Positions 47,746-58,577 of a stretch of 64,000 bases of DNA are shown here, one piece after another. Numbering within the stretch: position 1 is the first letter of the stretch; every line of letters begins with the position of its first letter. The position numbers were made by a program, and so were the translations under genes. The notes below the pieces were generated by a model. The model was not told the DNA's origin, searched no databases, and worked only from the letters and a program-made list of their open reading frames with translations. The DNA comes from Periplaneta americana (Eukaryota; Arthropoda; Insecta; Blattodea; Blattidae): positions 93,656,606 through 93,720,605 of the forward strand of contig NC_091132.1 in assembly GCF_040183065.1 (NCBI RefSeq), read 5' to 3'.

Positions 47746-50005
47746 CCATTTACGTAAACTAGAATATATCGCGATTTTGACTTTGATAATTTTCGTTATG
47801 TTTTTGTTTAATCAAAATACAGTAAAGTATTAACAATGAGTGTTTTTACTCACGAACTGAGCTTTCCATGCGGACGTATTCATTATGCAGTGTATATTAT
47901 ACTGTCTACAACACATTAGCGTACACTATAGAGAATGAAGTTAAATTGAAAAATAATCATAATATGGATGTTTAAACACATTTTTTAAAATGGTGGCCGT
48001 TCACTTCTATAGACTACAGGCTTCAGTTCTAATGTGCATATTATCGCACTATAGACTATTGTACGTAATTCCAATTACCAGGTTCGTACTTCAGTTCGTA
48101 TCAGTAACTCATGTTGAAATATTTCTGTACCTACGCTATAAAAGAGACCTTACGTACTGTAAATTCAATCTTCACTTCTGCCCGATCCGAAAAGGTCAAA
48201 TTACTCAGACATACTATCTACTGTCTGTCCAAGTGGTTACGTCGCAGCGCGTCGTAGAAAGGAAGGAAATCACGTGACAGTTAATTACAAAACGAGGCCC
48301 TTTTATTTAAATTGTTTTAAACAATTGTGTGGGTATAATATTACGTAGACGTCCAATTCCCAACAGAAATTAATGTTCTCAGAAAAGAGTTAAGACAGCC
48401 CAGCCACTAGCATTTACAGAGAGGCGAATAAAAGCAGATGGGGAAACCGGGATGCGACGTAGGCAAAACTGCTAGCCATCCGGTATTATTATAGTAAGGT
48501 ATTTGGTTTCACATCTCACCCTAGTTTATTAAACCTTGTCGGATCGTAAAGAAAACAACTATCACAATGTCCGTATTGTTTTTGTTGTACAATATTACAG
48601 TATTGTGAAATTTTAATTTTCCTACTAATTTTTTTTTCTATTGTTCTATAAAATTATGGCACATAGCCTATTAACCTGTTATATTCTATAGGATACATTG
48701 TCAATTTAAGGGTTAAAAATCCTGAAGCGTATATTCATTAATTTATTTGCTCGTTTATTTAGTTTATATTCATTCATTTTCGTTAAAGAAATCCGGATGT
48801 ATGGATTTGCACTCTGTGTTAACTATGACGCTTTAGTTTCCTGCATAATCTTTTAAGGCCATTTTGATCGACTGATGTCAAGATACGGTTGATGAAATAA
48901 TAAAAGCTCTTTGCTTGAAGTTCTTGAAAGTTTGGAGCAATGTTATCATCCACCTAATTCCAGACATGAATTCCAGGAGACATATAGAGATACCATGGCA
49001 TCAGTTAGCAGAAAATGAATTAGGCCTGCATAATAACCACTTAATGCAAATTACATGTTTAGAAATTGAATAATCTACGTATAATTTTGTTTTTTAATTA
49101 ACAATGGCCTTAAAATTATACTTATAAATAAAAGATTTTATTCAAAATTAGCATACCCTTAATTAAGATCTTCTGAGTGGTATGAACAATTGTAATTTAT
49201 TTTCTTGAATTATAGGCTGATTTCAGAGATTACAAAATGAAGATATTTTAAATTAATTTAATATGGTGAACTTTTTTTTTAGCCAGAACACGAAAAAATG
49301 TATGCCTTGAGATAGGAGATTTTGTCTTATTTATACGTTTTATAGTTTCATAATTAAAATACATGTAAATAACTTCACCCTCAGTGCATAGTGTATGAAC
49401 TCAAAATTGCTAGTTTAAAGAAAATGACTTCTAAGTTTCATATGACGAAATTAAATACATTTCAGGCTACATCCTACCTCCTAATCATGATACATGAAAG
49501 GTACTAGGTAACTTGAAATGTTTTAAAATTATATTATTTGAAACTTAAAATTCACTGTATCTAAAGTAGCAATTTTGAGCTGCTACATTAATGCATTAAA
49601 GGTGCGAAATCTAAAATAATTTTCCATTCGTGTATGGCATAATTTCTAAGATCATTTATTTACTTTTAAAACCGGCATATAAAATTCATATGTGATAAAA
49701 TATATTTGTACACCTTGTTTCAGTGGTTCACTTACGAGTAGTAATAAATCTACTTACGGTGAGGGCAGATAATCCTATAACATTGTCTTTACTTTCACTT
49801 ATTTCATTAACTGAAAATGTATTGCTAGCTTGACGGCTTCCGAAACTTTGACAAAAACCGTAATGAAAATAGAACTAGGAATGTGTAAGCATTTAATTAA
49901 TTTCTCAGATTGTAGAGGATTTACAGCTAAACTCTCATTTCATTAATTTTTTCACCTGATGCAAGCCACAGATTTAAAAATTGTCGTCATTTTGTACTTT
50001 CGTTT

Positions 50006-50009
<4 letters not shown>
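47746..50009. other. Long AT-rich stretch
   Basis: No gene recognised. 48470-48510 is a copy of the dispersed CCGGTATTATTATAGTAAGG motif also found near 12500 and 11689. A 95-codon frame at 47990-48277 has no recognisable domain. Confidence 0.4.
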
Positions 50010-50050
<41 letters not shown>

Positions 50051-50252
50051 GACGTAACTGCTGAGGTTATATCAGCGTCGTCAGTTTGCCGGAATTTTGT
50101 CCTGCATTCTTCTTTTATATGCCAGTAAATCTACTGACATGAGCCTGTAGCATTTAAGCACACTTAAATTCCATCGACGTGGGCCGGGATCTAACGCGTA
50201 ACCCCGGAAATAGAAGGCCAGCACTCTTCCCACTGTGCCAACCAGGCTGACA
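50010..50252 (-). mobile_element. tRNA-derived SINE, family 3, with (TAAA)n tail
   Basis: On the minus strand the head is GCCTGGTTGGCACAGTGGG and the body ends ACGTCGTTAAATAAATAAAT. It corresponds along its length to 8094-8312. Box B is mutated (GCGTTAGATCCC). Confidence 0.85.
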
Positions 50253-50307
50253 CTAAATACTATTGCATTTCGTTTGGATCATTTACAGGATAACCTAATT
50301 TTTACTA

Positions 50308-50658
50308 TTACAATCTAAATATGAAAATGGAACCGCGAAACAATTTAGGGCGGATCACTATAAAGAGAAGGACGGACAGACAAAAAGGCGACATGTTCAT
50401 AATCTGGTATCCGGAATACTGAAAACCTATAAGGTAGGTCTCCAAAAGTTCGCCACTCGCCATTTTCGTTAAGATACGATATTTGTCCAAAAGACTGCAG
50501 CAGTAACTTGATGCCTGATGCGTTATAAGTGCGTTGAATACGCAAGGTGCATTACCAGTATCTCTTGCTATGAGGTAGTCCCATATTGTGTTATCTACGG
50601 TTGCCAGAATAAGATTTTCTCCGTAAGTAACCGTTTCCACCAAGGGAATGTAATACAT
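50308..50658 (-). other. Open frame, unrecognised
   Basis: A 116-codon minus-strand frame (IWDYLIARDTGNAPCVFNAL, then QASSYCCSLLDKYRILTKMA) overlaps a second open frame (GIKLLLQSFGQISYLNENGE). Neither matches a family I know. It lies just downstream of the candidate exon at 50693-50872 and could be part of the same unknown gene or transposon. Confidence 0.25.
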
Positions 50659-50692
50659 TTACAGAGTAGCCCATAATATGTCATTTTAAAGT

Positions 50693-50872
50693 CTATTTTC
50701 TGTACTTTCTTGCTGTATTTTTAGAGGGACATTTACTATAGTGATGTCGTACTTTATTATTAAATGTTGGAACTGTTCTTACGTACGCCATTGCAGCTTC
50801 TTCCAGGGCCAACTTAGAATCATTCGTTGCTGCACCTCTGAGATCGTTTTGAACAGTTGGCAGTTTAACTAC
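50693..50872 (-). other. Candidate terminal exon, unrecognised
   Basis: The minus strand is open for 59 codons ending in TAG at 50693-50695: VQNDLRGAATNDSKLALEEA, then AMAYVRTVPTFNNKVRHHYS and KCPSKNTARKYRK. It begins after a possible acceptor (TAATCAG at its 5' side), although the upstream tract is A-rich rather than pyrimidine-rich. Codon use looks protein-like (Ala, Lys and Arg rich, basic C-terminus). I do not recognise the protein; it may be a host exon or part of an unknown transposon. Confidence 0.3.
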
Positions 50873-50879
50873 CTGATTA

Positions 50880-51957
50880 CATTTTTTTTTTCGTTGTTGG
50901 TAACTCTATAGCATCTATTAGATGCTTTATGGTTGTGCTAACAGATGGAGTTACTTGTCAACAATGTGACGCTGAAACGTGTGTTCAGGTTACTGCCAGC
51001 GACAGTCCTGATGTATTTTTATATTTGTGATGATTGGTTAATTAATAGTTTACATTTTAACTTTAGTATTTAAATGTGTGATATTTTAGATATTTTATAG
51101 GTAAAGGAATACTAAAATTATTAATCCTGTGGTAATTGATTAATTACAAACCTTGTTTAATTCCTACTGCGACCATTTTTTTCTGTATTAAAATATATTA
51201 CATTGATGATTTTGAATTTAAAACAGGTAAACAAGTGGCGAATTTAGAGAACATATGCGTCCTAACTTCACCAGTTTCATCCCCCTGTCTTTTTTGTTTT
51301 TGTACGAGAAGGAGTACTTATTTTTTTAAGAAATTTTCATTTAAGATGCTCTTTAGTATGAATATTGCAACATAATTTTTTATACTTTCGAAATATGACT
51401 TCATAATCAATTTAAGAATAAATTTGCTTAAAGTGGCGAAAGAGCCTTAACTTATTACGAAAAAATATAGGAATGAATACATGGTAGCAACATAAATCTT
51501 TCTGTAATAAGAAAATAGATCTAAAATACAGTTTAATAACAGTACAAAAATCATCCCCATTACAGGGCACATCAGCCCAGAGTGTGGCAGACGATTAGCG
51601 CTCCGACCTTTAAAGACAATAGACATTAATAACAGTAGGGATGTCGGTGCTGCCAAGGAAGTGTTCCTAGTACTCATTCCTGTTACGATCTAATTATATC
51701 CCTGGACACAAGTATAAAATGAGATCAATGGAGAAAATCGTTCAACCCAACTGGAATCGAGCCCTCTGATTTTCCAGCTTTGCATCGTTACGCCTTAACA
51801 GCGACGCTACCGCGAGCCTCTTTAATGATAGTAGGTGCTTCAGTTGGAAACTACATAATATTTTTATCAAAATATGTTTGCCTGGTAAATTAGTATGGGG
51901 TATTCGTTCTCTATTTCTTTAAAGACTATGCACCTAGAAGCGACAGTATCACTGAAG
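50880..51957. other. AT-rich stretch with one SINE head
   Basis: At 51735-51825 (minus strand) a tRNA-like head is seen (TAGCGTCGCTGTTAAGGCGT, then GGGCTCGATTCCAGTTGGG). The rest is unassigned. Confidence 0.5.
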
Positions 51958-52069
51958 TAGGGTGACCAGATTCACACCGATAGAAGAGAGGACATAAATC
52001 TTAAAAAAGAAAGACATTGTTCGAAAAAAGAGGACAGAAACTATGTACTTAGATTTAGGACTAGGCCTA

Positions 52070-52282
52070 GGGGAGAGTTGGGTAGTATCGGATATCGGGT
52101 AATATCGGACACTGCGTTTCTTTCATCTACCGGAAATGGTAGTATCTGAATGACGTGGTTACGTAACTGTATGCGACATCATAGAAACGTAACCATGTCA
52201 TTCAGGTACTATAATCTGATTGTAGATGAAAGAAACTCACTATCCGATATTACCCAATGTCCGATACTACCCAACTCTCCCC
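52070..52282. mobile_element. 213-bp palindromic MITE, TA-flanked
   Basis: Almost the whole element is an inverted repeat with arms of about 100 bases: left GGGGAGAGTTGGGTAGTATC, right (reverse complement) identical for those 20 bases. It is flanked by TA (52068-52069, 52283-52284). Each arm has two tandem copies of GGGTA(G/A)TATCGGA. Confidence 0.9.
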
Positions 52283-52567
52283 TATATCATACTACAAATT
52301 ACGTCAATATCTATTTTCTTATAAAATATTTACAGTACAGTTTTAGGCTTATTTCATACTTAAAAGTATGTTAATATTACAAAATAATTATGGTAAAACT
52401 TGATAATAATGATTTTACAGTTAGCTACATATGAAAGTCAAGGGAACCATAATTATTATTAAAGAGAACAAAAAATATCTATTTGGATTTAGGCTTAGGT
52501 CTATATTACACTTAAAATTATGTCGATATCTATTTTATTACAGTATGCTATGATAAAACTTCATAAT

Positions 52568-53977
52568 ATAATAGTACATTATGCAACGAGCCTATAATGA
52601 TAGTAATTAAGACGCGAGTATGTTTGTTTATGAAACGAGCGCAAGAGAGTTTCATAATTTTCATACGAGCGTCTTAATTACCATTATAGGCAAGTTTCAT
52701 ACGACTTTTTTATGCTCGACCATATTTCTAACTTGAAATTATTCAGAAGTATTCATTTTATTTGTATCTGACTGGAGATCGGAAGTGACCTTGTGCATGC
52801 CTCGTGAATTGTGGGATGTGCGCAGACGCGAAAGTAGGTATTGATTTTTTCCGAGGAACAATAATGTCATTGACCTTGATGTAATGTAGAGATCGTATAA
52901 CCTGAAATTGATTTAGAATTGAATAACGAGAAGACAAATTGAATTTATTTGAATATTATTTACCATTTTTATTTATTTATTTATTTTATTTATTTATTTA
53001 TTTATTATTTTGCTAATAATTGTAACATAAAATATAAAATATACAGAAAAACTTTAGCTCGCCCCTGAAGGAGTAGAACTCGTGCTCAGGGGCGGATTCC
53101 TGAATTGAAATTAATAATTATACAATACAATTACAATTAATAATTACACAATACAATTTGCAATTATAGTATATATATTTAAATTTACAATTTTTCAATT
53201 TTTATAAAATTCATACATAGCTTTTAAAATTTAATACTAGAACTATTCGAATTGACAATATTAGGATATTTAAATATAAATTTGTTATATATTCTAGGGC
53301 CTAAATTACTACTATGATTAAATACTGTAACAGTGTTGCATTTTGGTTCAAACAATCTTAAAGAATTCATACCTTTTGTTTCATAACTATGAGAATACAA
53401 TTCAAAATTATTTCGATTTTTATGTATGAATTTTATTAAAACAATATAATAAATTTGTCTTACGTTAAGTACATTAAAGTCTAGAAACAAATTTTGAGAT
53501 GGAAAATCAATAGGTTTATGAAGACATTTTAATTATTTTCTTTGTAATAAATAAAGTGGATTAAAATTGGATTTAAATACCCCCATCCTATAATTCCAAA
53601 CATAATTACCGATTGAAATAAAGTTAAATATATTTTACGTAATAAACTTATTGACAAGTAATTCCTCAATAAAATAAAATAATATACTATTTTATGTAAT
53701 TTATTACAAAGGTAATTAATGTCTTGGTTCCAATTTAAATGATTATCGAAAATTATGCCTAAATAATTAACGCTAATTATTATAGTAACAGAACATAACC
53801 TTCTGCGACAGTATTGAATTTCCAGCCCCCGTGACGTTTCCCTCGTTGTCTTTCGATTGCATATCTAAGAATAATCGAAAACCTGAACTTTAATGAATAG
53901 GTGTACTTTAGTGACATGCATTAAAGGACTGCTACCAAGTGTATAATTACTACATTTCGGCATGGTCGAGCATAAAA
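52568..53977 (-). mobile_element. Composite repeat, copy 2, interrupted by a LINE
   Basis: Reverse complement of 36903-37499 with the same ends. The tandem units of the host hAT give the empty site, so the borders are supported independently. The internal LINE lies at 52963-53766. Confidence 0.8.
52963..53766 (-). mobile_element. CR1/Jockey-like LINE 3' part, copy 3
   Basis: The minus-strand frame reads IYYIVLIKFIHKNRNNFELY, GMNSLRLFEPKCNTVTVFNH and SSNLGPRIYNKFIFKYPNIV. The 3' landmark CTCGTGCTCAGG and an (ATTT)n tail (52968-53004) follow. Comparison with the uninterrupted composite copy at 37080-37130 fixes the insertion point in TATTTAC/AATTAACGC. Confidence 0.8.
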
Positions 53978-54314
53978 TGATTTTACAGTTAACTAAATGA
54001 GAGCCAAGAGAACTACAATTATTATCAAAATACATAAAAAGACGGCAAAAAATGTCAATTTAATATTACCTTGTAAACAAAAAGAGTTATGATCGTTGGC
54101 AAAGAGTATATTCCGTCGATGCTGCTGCCACCAACAGGCAAATTACTTGAAAAAAAGCGTCAGATGAGGTAATTTCAAAATATCAGGGATCTTATAAGTT
54201 ATGAAAAGGAGGATATTTCTTGATTTTTTAAAAATCCGCCCGGACCCAGGACAAAGGCCTAAAAAGGAGGACATGTCCGGACAAAAGAGGATGCCTGGTC
54301 ACCCTACACTGAAG

Positions 54315-54920
54315 TATCCATTATCACGTCACCATTGAGTACATTATTAACTTCAAGGATTTTAGATGAGCTTAGAATTGTGGTAATTATCTTTTACGTT
54401 TATGAAGTCGTGTGTAGTTAGTGGTCATCCTATACTTAAGAGTACAAGTTAAGTCGCCAGTTAGTCCTGCGATTTATAACTCTTGACAATCACGTGTAGT
54501 TCCGCTGAGCACCACATGTTATGGCCACTCTCGTAAAACTGAGCTCTTTAAAGGTAATTATGCGATCAAATCACGATTACACGTGTTATAACAGTGAGAC
54601 CACAAGATTTCTTCCTAACGGCCTGTGGCAGCGGCTTACGACATAGTTGACTCCTTAAGTCTGAACTGGACGCAGAATGAAACTGGGGCACGCACTTTAC
54701 CCATAAACGATCACTTTGGATAATGGACGTTCAACTGCTGTGAACTCATTAGGAATATTGCCTTCCTCTATTGTTAGAGATTACACGGAACTTTGAAGCT
54801 TGTCATAATTAATCTTGGCCCTGACCATGTATTAACGCTTTCTATTTAAGATAATTGACAACATTTCAAAAGAAGGAATTATCGATTCACGCAGGTTGTT
54901 GGTTGTTACTGAAAAATCAA
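54315..54920. other. Unassigned
   Basis: No gene or repeat was identified. Confidence 0.4.
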
Positions 54921-54921
54921 C

Positions 54922-55310
54922 ATTGAAGACATCTTGAATAATTTCGAGGGAAAAGTTGTTCCGGGGCCTCGAAATTATTCAAATCAACTTTATAGGGAGT
55001 TATACCTGAAATCTTGATTTGTATAATACATGTCACTGTTCGTTAACAGAAACCCACAATTTAAGTCACACGGAGTTAGTGTGCACTCGAAGTTGGCTGC
55101 TTGACGGTTGTCAGCCTACTTTGAGGTCTGTGGATATAGAGGAAAAAATTGGGTCGGTGTCGAGTAGAGTTCCCGGGTAACTCAGTTGGTAGAGCGTTGG
55201 TACGTTAAACCAAAGGTCCCGGTTTCGATGTCCGGCCCCGGAACAATTTTTCCCTCGAAATTATTCAAATCAACTTTACAGGGAGTTATACCTGAAATCT
55301 TGATTGCATT
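54922..55310 (+). mobile_element. tRNA-derived SINE plus a folded-back duplicate of its body
   Basis: A SINE head at 55168-55246 (TAACTCAGTTGGTAGAGCG, then CCGGTTTCGATGTCC) is followed by CCTCGAAATTATTCAAATCA and ACAGGGAGTTATACCTGAAA. The same 50-base body occurs at 54968-55017. It is preceded at 54935-54967 by an inverted copy of the head-body junction, so GAATAATTTCGAGG and CCTCGAAATTATTC face each other as a hairpin. Confidence 0.7.
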
Positions 55311-55663
55311 GAAGACATCTTCATTATCCGTACGAATACCGTTATTTTCAACAAAAGATTTGTATTTGTGATTATCACCATCATCATAGGTTCCAGTGTT
55401 TCCCAAACTTCATTAAGGCACGATCCAATTTTGCGACCACCTTCCCAATCTACCGTAACGGTTCTCGACTACAAATAAAAAATAAAAATCCCTGTAAAAT
55501 AGCAAACAACTGTAATTTCACTCAAGTACGAATTTAAACGACAGCTTTTTATTATTTTCCGGAGGAAGCTCAAAATAATTACGACAATCATAGATGGATA
55601 CTAAATCCTTTTCGTTCAACTGACTGAACTTCCAAAAAAATATGAAGGAAAAATTCATTGAAA
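55311..55663. other. Unassigned
   Basis: No feature supported. Confidence 0.4.
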
Positions 55664-55665
55664 TA

Positions 55666-56400
55666 CAGAGTGATTCACGAGGAGATTCTTTCCGAAGACA
55701 TTCTCTGTGCAAAAATTGCCATATAAACATTTGTCCTAATCTCAATATTTTCAAAGTTACATTAATTTGAAGTTGTTAATAAAATATATTTTTTCCTTAG
55801 TTTTAAGGGTAAAAAAATATTACAAATAGAGAATGAACTATTCAGAAATATTATTTCTTTAATTAGCTAGTGTTCTGAAGCTAAAAATGTGTTAATTGCT
55901 TGTACAAATTTTATTTTTCAATTTTTAACTAAAAATGACATCATTCTTACGTACTTATCACAACAATTGTTACAAATCATACTATTTTAGGGACTTCATT
56001 CTTCACAGTTTAATTATGCATCCTACTGTACACTCTTAAACAATTTACAGGAGTGGCGTGATGTGTAACAATTGTTGTGATAAATGAGTAAGAGAATGTA
56101 AATTTGTAGTTAAAAATCTAAAAAAAAAAAAAAAAAAATTCTGTACAAAGCAACTACGGAATTCACAAAACAGTTTTTGCTTCAGAATACTAGCTAATTA
56201 AAGAAATGGTACTCCTGAATGGTTCATTCTTTATCTGTAATATTCTTTAACCCTTAAAACTCAAGAATAATGATAGGCCTATTTTATAGACAACTTCAAA
56301 TTAGTGTAATTCTGAAAATATTGTTTATATGACATTTTTACTCAAAGTGTCTTCGGAAATAAGCTCCATGAGGGACTGTAAATTGTCATGAATCACCTTG
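55666..56400. mobile_element. 735-bp foldback element (near-complete palindrome), TA-flanked
   Basis: Left arm from CAGAGTGATTCACGAGG and right arm (reverse complement) from CAAGGTGATTCATGAC are related over about 320 bases each, including TTTCCGAAGACA, AATTTGAAGTTGT, TTTTAAGGGT, TTTCTTTAATTAGCTAGT and the near-central TTATCACAACAATTGTTAC. TA lies on both sides (55664-55665, 56401-56402). The unpaired loop is only about 80 bases. No coding capacity. The right arm has a poly-A run (56121-56138). Confidence 0.88.
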
Positions 56401-56402
56401 TA

Positions 56403-57276
56403 TGTATCTACTGATGGAATGTTGAAACTAAATCATTTTTCGCAGAAAATTGGCCAGTTTTGCATCAAAAGAATACTTGTGTTGCAAAAGAAGCTCTCAA
56501 TTTTCTTTATAACGTTTGCAAACTCGTATGCATGTAAAATAAATTCCACGTCTATTATTTTCCTCAAAACAAAAGCGAGAAATCCCGAACTTGAAAGTGA
56601 TATCACTCTGTGTGTATCGAATACTTAATCCAGATTTTAGAGACTACGCTCTGGAAAACAGGCATGCTTATCACATTATTATATGTTTTTTTATAACTGC
56701 TGACAGGTTCGTTTTCATTTTTATGTTAAACGTTGTGTGTGTTTCTAAATACTAATAGTTCAATATTAATAAGACGTTCTTGTTTTATTTTGTAAATCAT
56801 CTCGCGACTACCTTTAGCTCTTTACAGCAGTAGTGTCAGAGCTGTAAGCTCCGAAACCGGTTGTGGTGCTAGAGACGTCCAGTCGGAGCGTGAACTTCCT
56901 TATGTCTGTGGAAGCACCGGAGCACGCAACGAGTTATAGTGGAGCGCTCCGCTCCGTTTAGGCTGTGTCTGACAACGCTGCTTTACAGGATCCCCCGAGG
57001 GGTCGCGACCATCACTTTGAGAGCCACTGGGTTAAGTGATCACACACCTGCATTTAGATTCCCTACTAAATAACTGGGAATATGCTAACAACGGACAGAA
57101 ATACTGAGCCTAAATATTTACAATGTCTTTAATATTACTATAAGGAAGGAGAGAAAAGAAGAAGGAAGAAATTTACACCACCACTACAACTATCAACTGT
57201 AAGAATAATTACAGTAATAATGATAATAATAAATAATGATAACATAATAGCAAATAATGTGATTATGTTATTATTA

Positions 57277-57282
<6 letters not shown>
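56403..57282. other. Mostly unassigned, with one hAT end
   Basis: At 56985-57029 the minus strand begins CAGTGGCTCTCAAAGTGATG and continues CGCGACCCC, a typical hAT terminus. Its partner end was not found. Upstream of it, 56850-56980 is GC-richer (GGAGCGCTCCGCTCCG). Confidence 0.5.
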
Positions 57283-57338
<56 letters not shown>

Positions 57339-57339
57339 T
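57283..57339. repeat. (ATT)n microsatellite
   Basis: About 19 ATT units. Confidence 0.95.
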
Positions 57340-57421
57340 AAAGGAACCGATTTTTATGTAGGCCTACTGAAAGCTAAAAAGACAGCCAGTATAACTGAGC
57401 GGATATGATATCGGTTATAAC

Positions 57422-58273
57422 TAGGGCTGAAAAAAAGTATTGGTTACAGGCACTGCATTTTTTTGGAAAAATGTTTACCGGAACTCTATCACTCGATCAC
57501 ATTATAAAACAAAAACGTAGGTTTAAAAATATTAGGCCTACATTCCTTATATTACAATAAGTTCGAAACGGAGCTCATCGATTTTAAGCATAACGGAAAT
57601 TTTACGATTTCGAGCTTTAGTTTCAGGATCAATAACGGAAGATGGCAGCACTAGATTGCATGAGTTGCTTATGCACCAACAATAATAATGAGAAAATGTA
57701 AACTCTTGGACTCGGCAGTGGCGGCAATTTTAATTTTCAATTTCGCTTATAAAATATATCTCGTTGGAATTTGTAATGGCAAAAAGTTTACCGGAACACG
57801 TTCCTGCTGAAAAAAGCGTTGGTTGTAGGATACCCAGCATCGTAAGTAGAGCTCTTTGTTTACGAAATGCTTGTGTGCTCACTCGACTTGTTGGTAGCGG
57901 CTGCTTGTACAGTCCGCTCCGTATGAATGAACTAATAATAGAATTTACATTTACAGGATTAATTGTGTTTCAAATTGATGAACTCTGAACAGTTATTAAA
58001 TTTACAAAGAAATATTATTATCATCAATTAAGTTAAACACATTTGTCCCATGTTCTGAATTCAGTCGTCTTTTCTGTTCTTTGTTGGATTTTTGTTTCGG
58101 CATTCTCATACAACCTCACGTCACTTAAGCAGGTCTACTATTGAGGAGTGTCGAATGTTCACTCTATCTGCTCCTTACAGACAGTAGAAACACCCTGCAA
58201 CGGGACGCATTTTGTAAATAGTGTATATAGGATTTATTTACTACCCTGATACCAACACTTTTCTTCAGCCCTA
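57422..58273. mobile_element. 852-bp hAT-type element with 8-bp target duplication
   Basis: Ends TAGGGCTGAAAAAAAGTATT and (reverse complement) TAGGGCTGAAGAAAAGTGTT. The flanking duplication GTTATAAC (57414-57421 and 58274-58281) is itself palindromic. A third, internal copy of the end motif (CTGAAAAAAGCGTTGGTTGT) lies at 57808-57830, accompanied by GTTTACCGGAAC at both 57473 and 57786. No transposase is recognised; a minus-strand MPKQKSNKEQKRRLNSEHG near 58040-58105 might be the start of one. Confidence 0.82.
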
Positions 58274-58281
58274 GTTATAAC

Positions 58282-58535
58282 CGTTCTGAGGCCTTATTCA
58301 CAATATTCTGAAATCAACAGTTCAGGCTCAAATAGATTGAAGCACGAATCTAGTGAAGCGCGCTTCCTATTTGTAAATAACGTTTGAGGCCCTTAATTTA
58401 AACCTGTGTTTGTAAAGCAAGCACCACCTATTGAAGCTACTCACAAGTTACGTCAATTAAAATACTGGCCAATGGTAAGGAATTGCACGAACTTCGTCAA
58501 GTAAACAGCGGACATAAAGCTGCGAATTCGTTAAA

Positions 58536-58540
<5 letters not shown>
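58282..58540. other. Unassigned
   Basis: No feature supported. Confidence 0.4.

Positions 58541-58577
<37 letters not shown>

Larger units (their letters stand above)
51958..54306. mobile_element. hAT element with 8-bp target duplication, three nested insertion layers
   Basis: Ends TAGGGTGACCAG (left) and (reverse complement) TAGGGTGACCAGGCATCCTC. The perfect duplication CACTGAAG lies at 51950-51957 and 54307-54314. The body carries two to three diverged tandem units (ATTTTACAGTTA, then ATTTAGGCTTAGGTCTATAT). It holds a palindromic MITE (52070-52282) and a composite repeat (52568-53977), which itself holds a LINE (52963-53766). No transposase is recognised. Confidence 0.88.
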
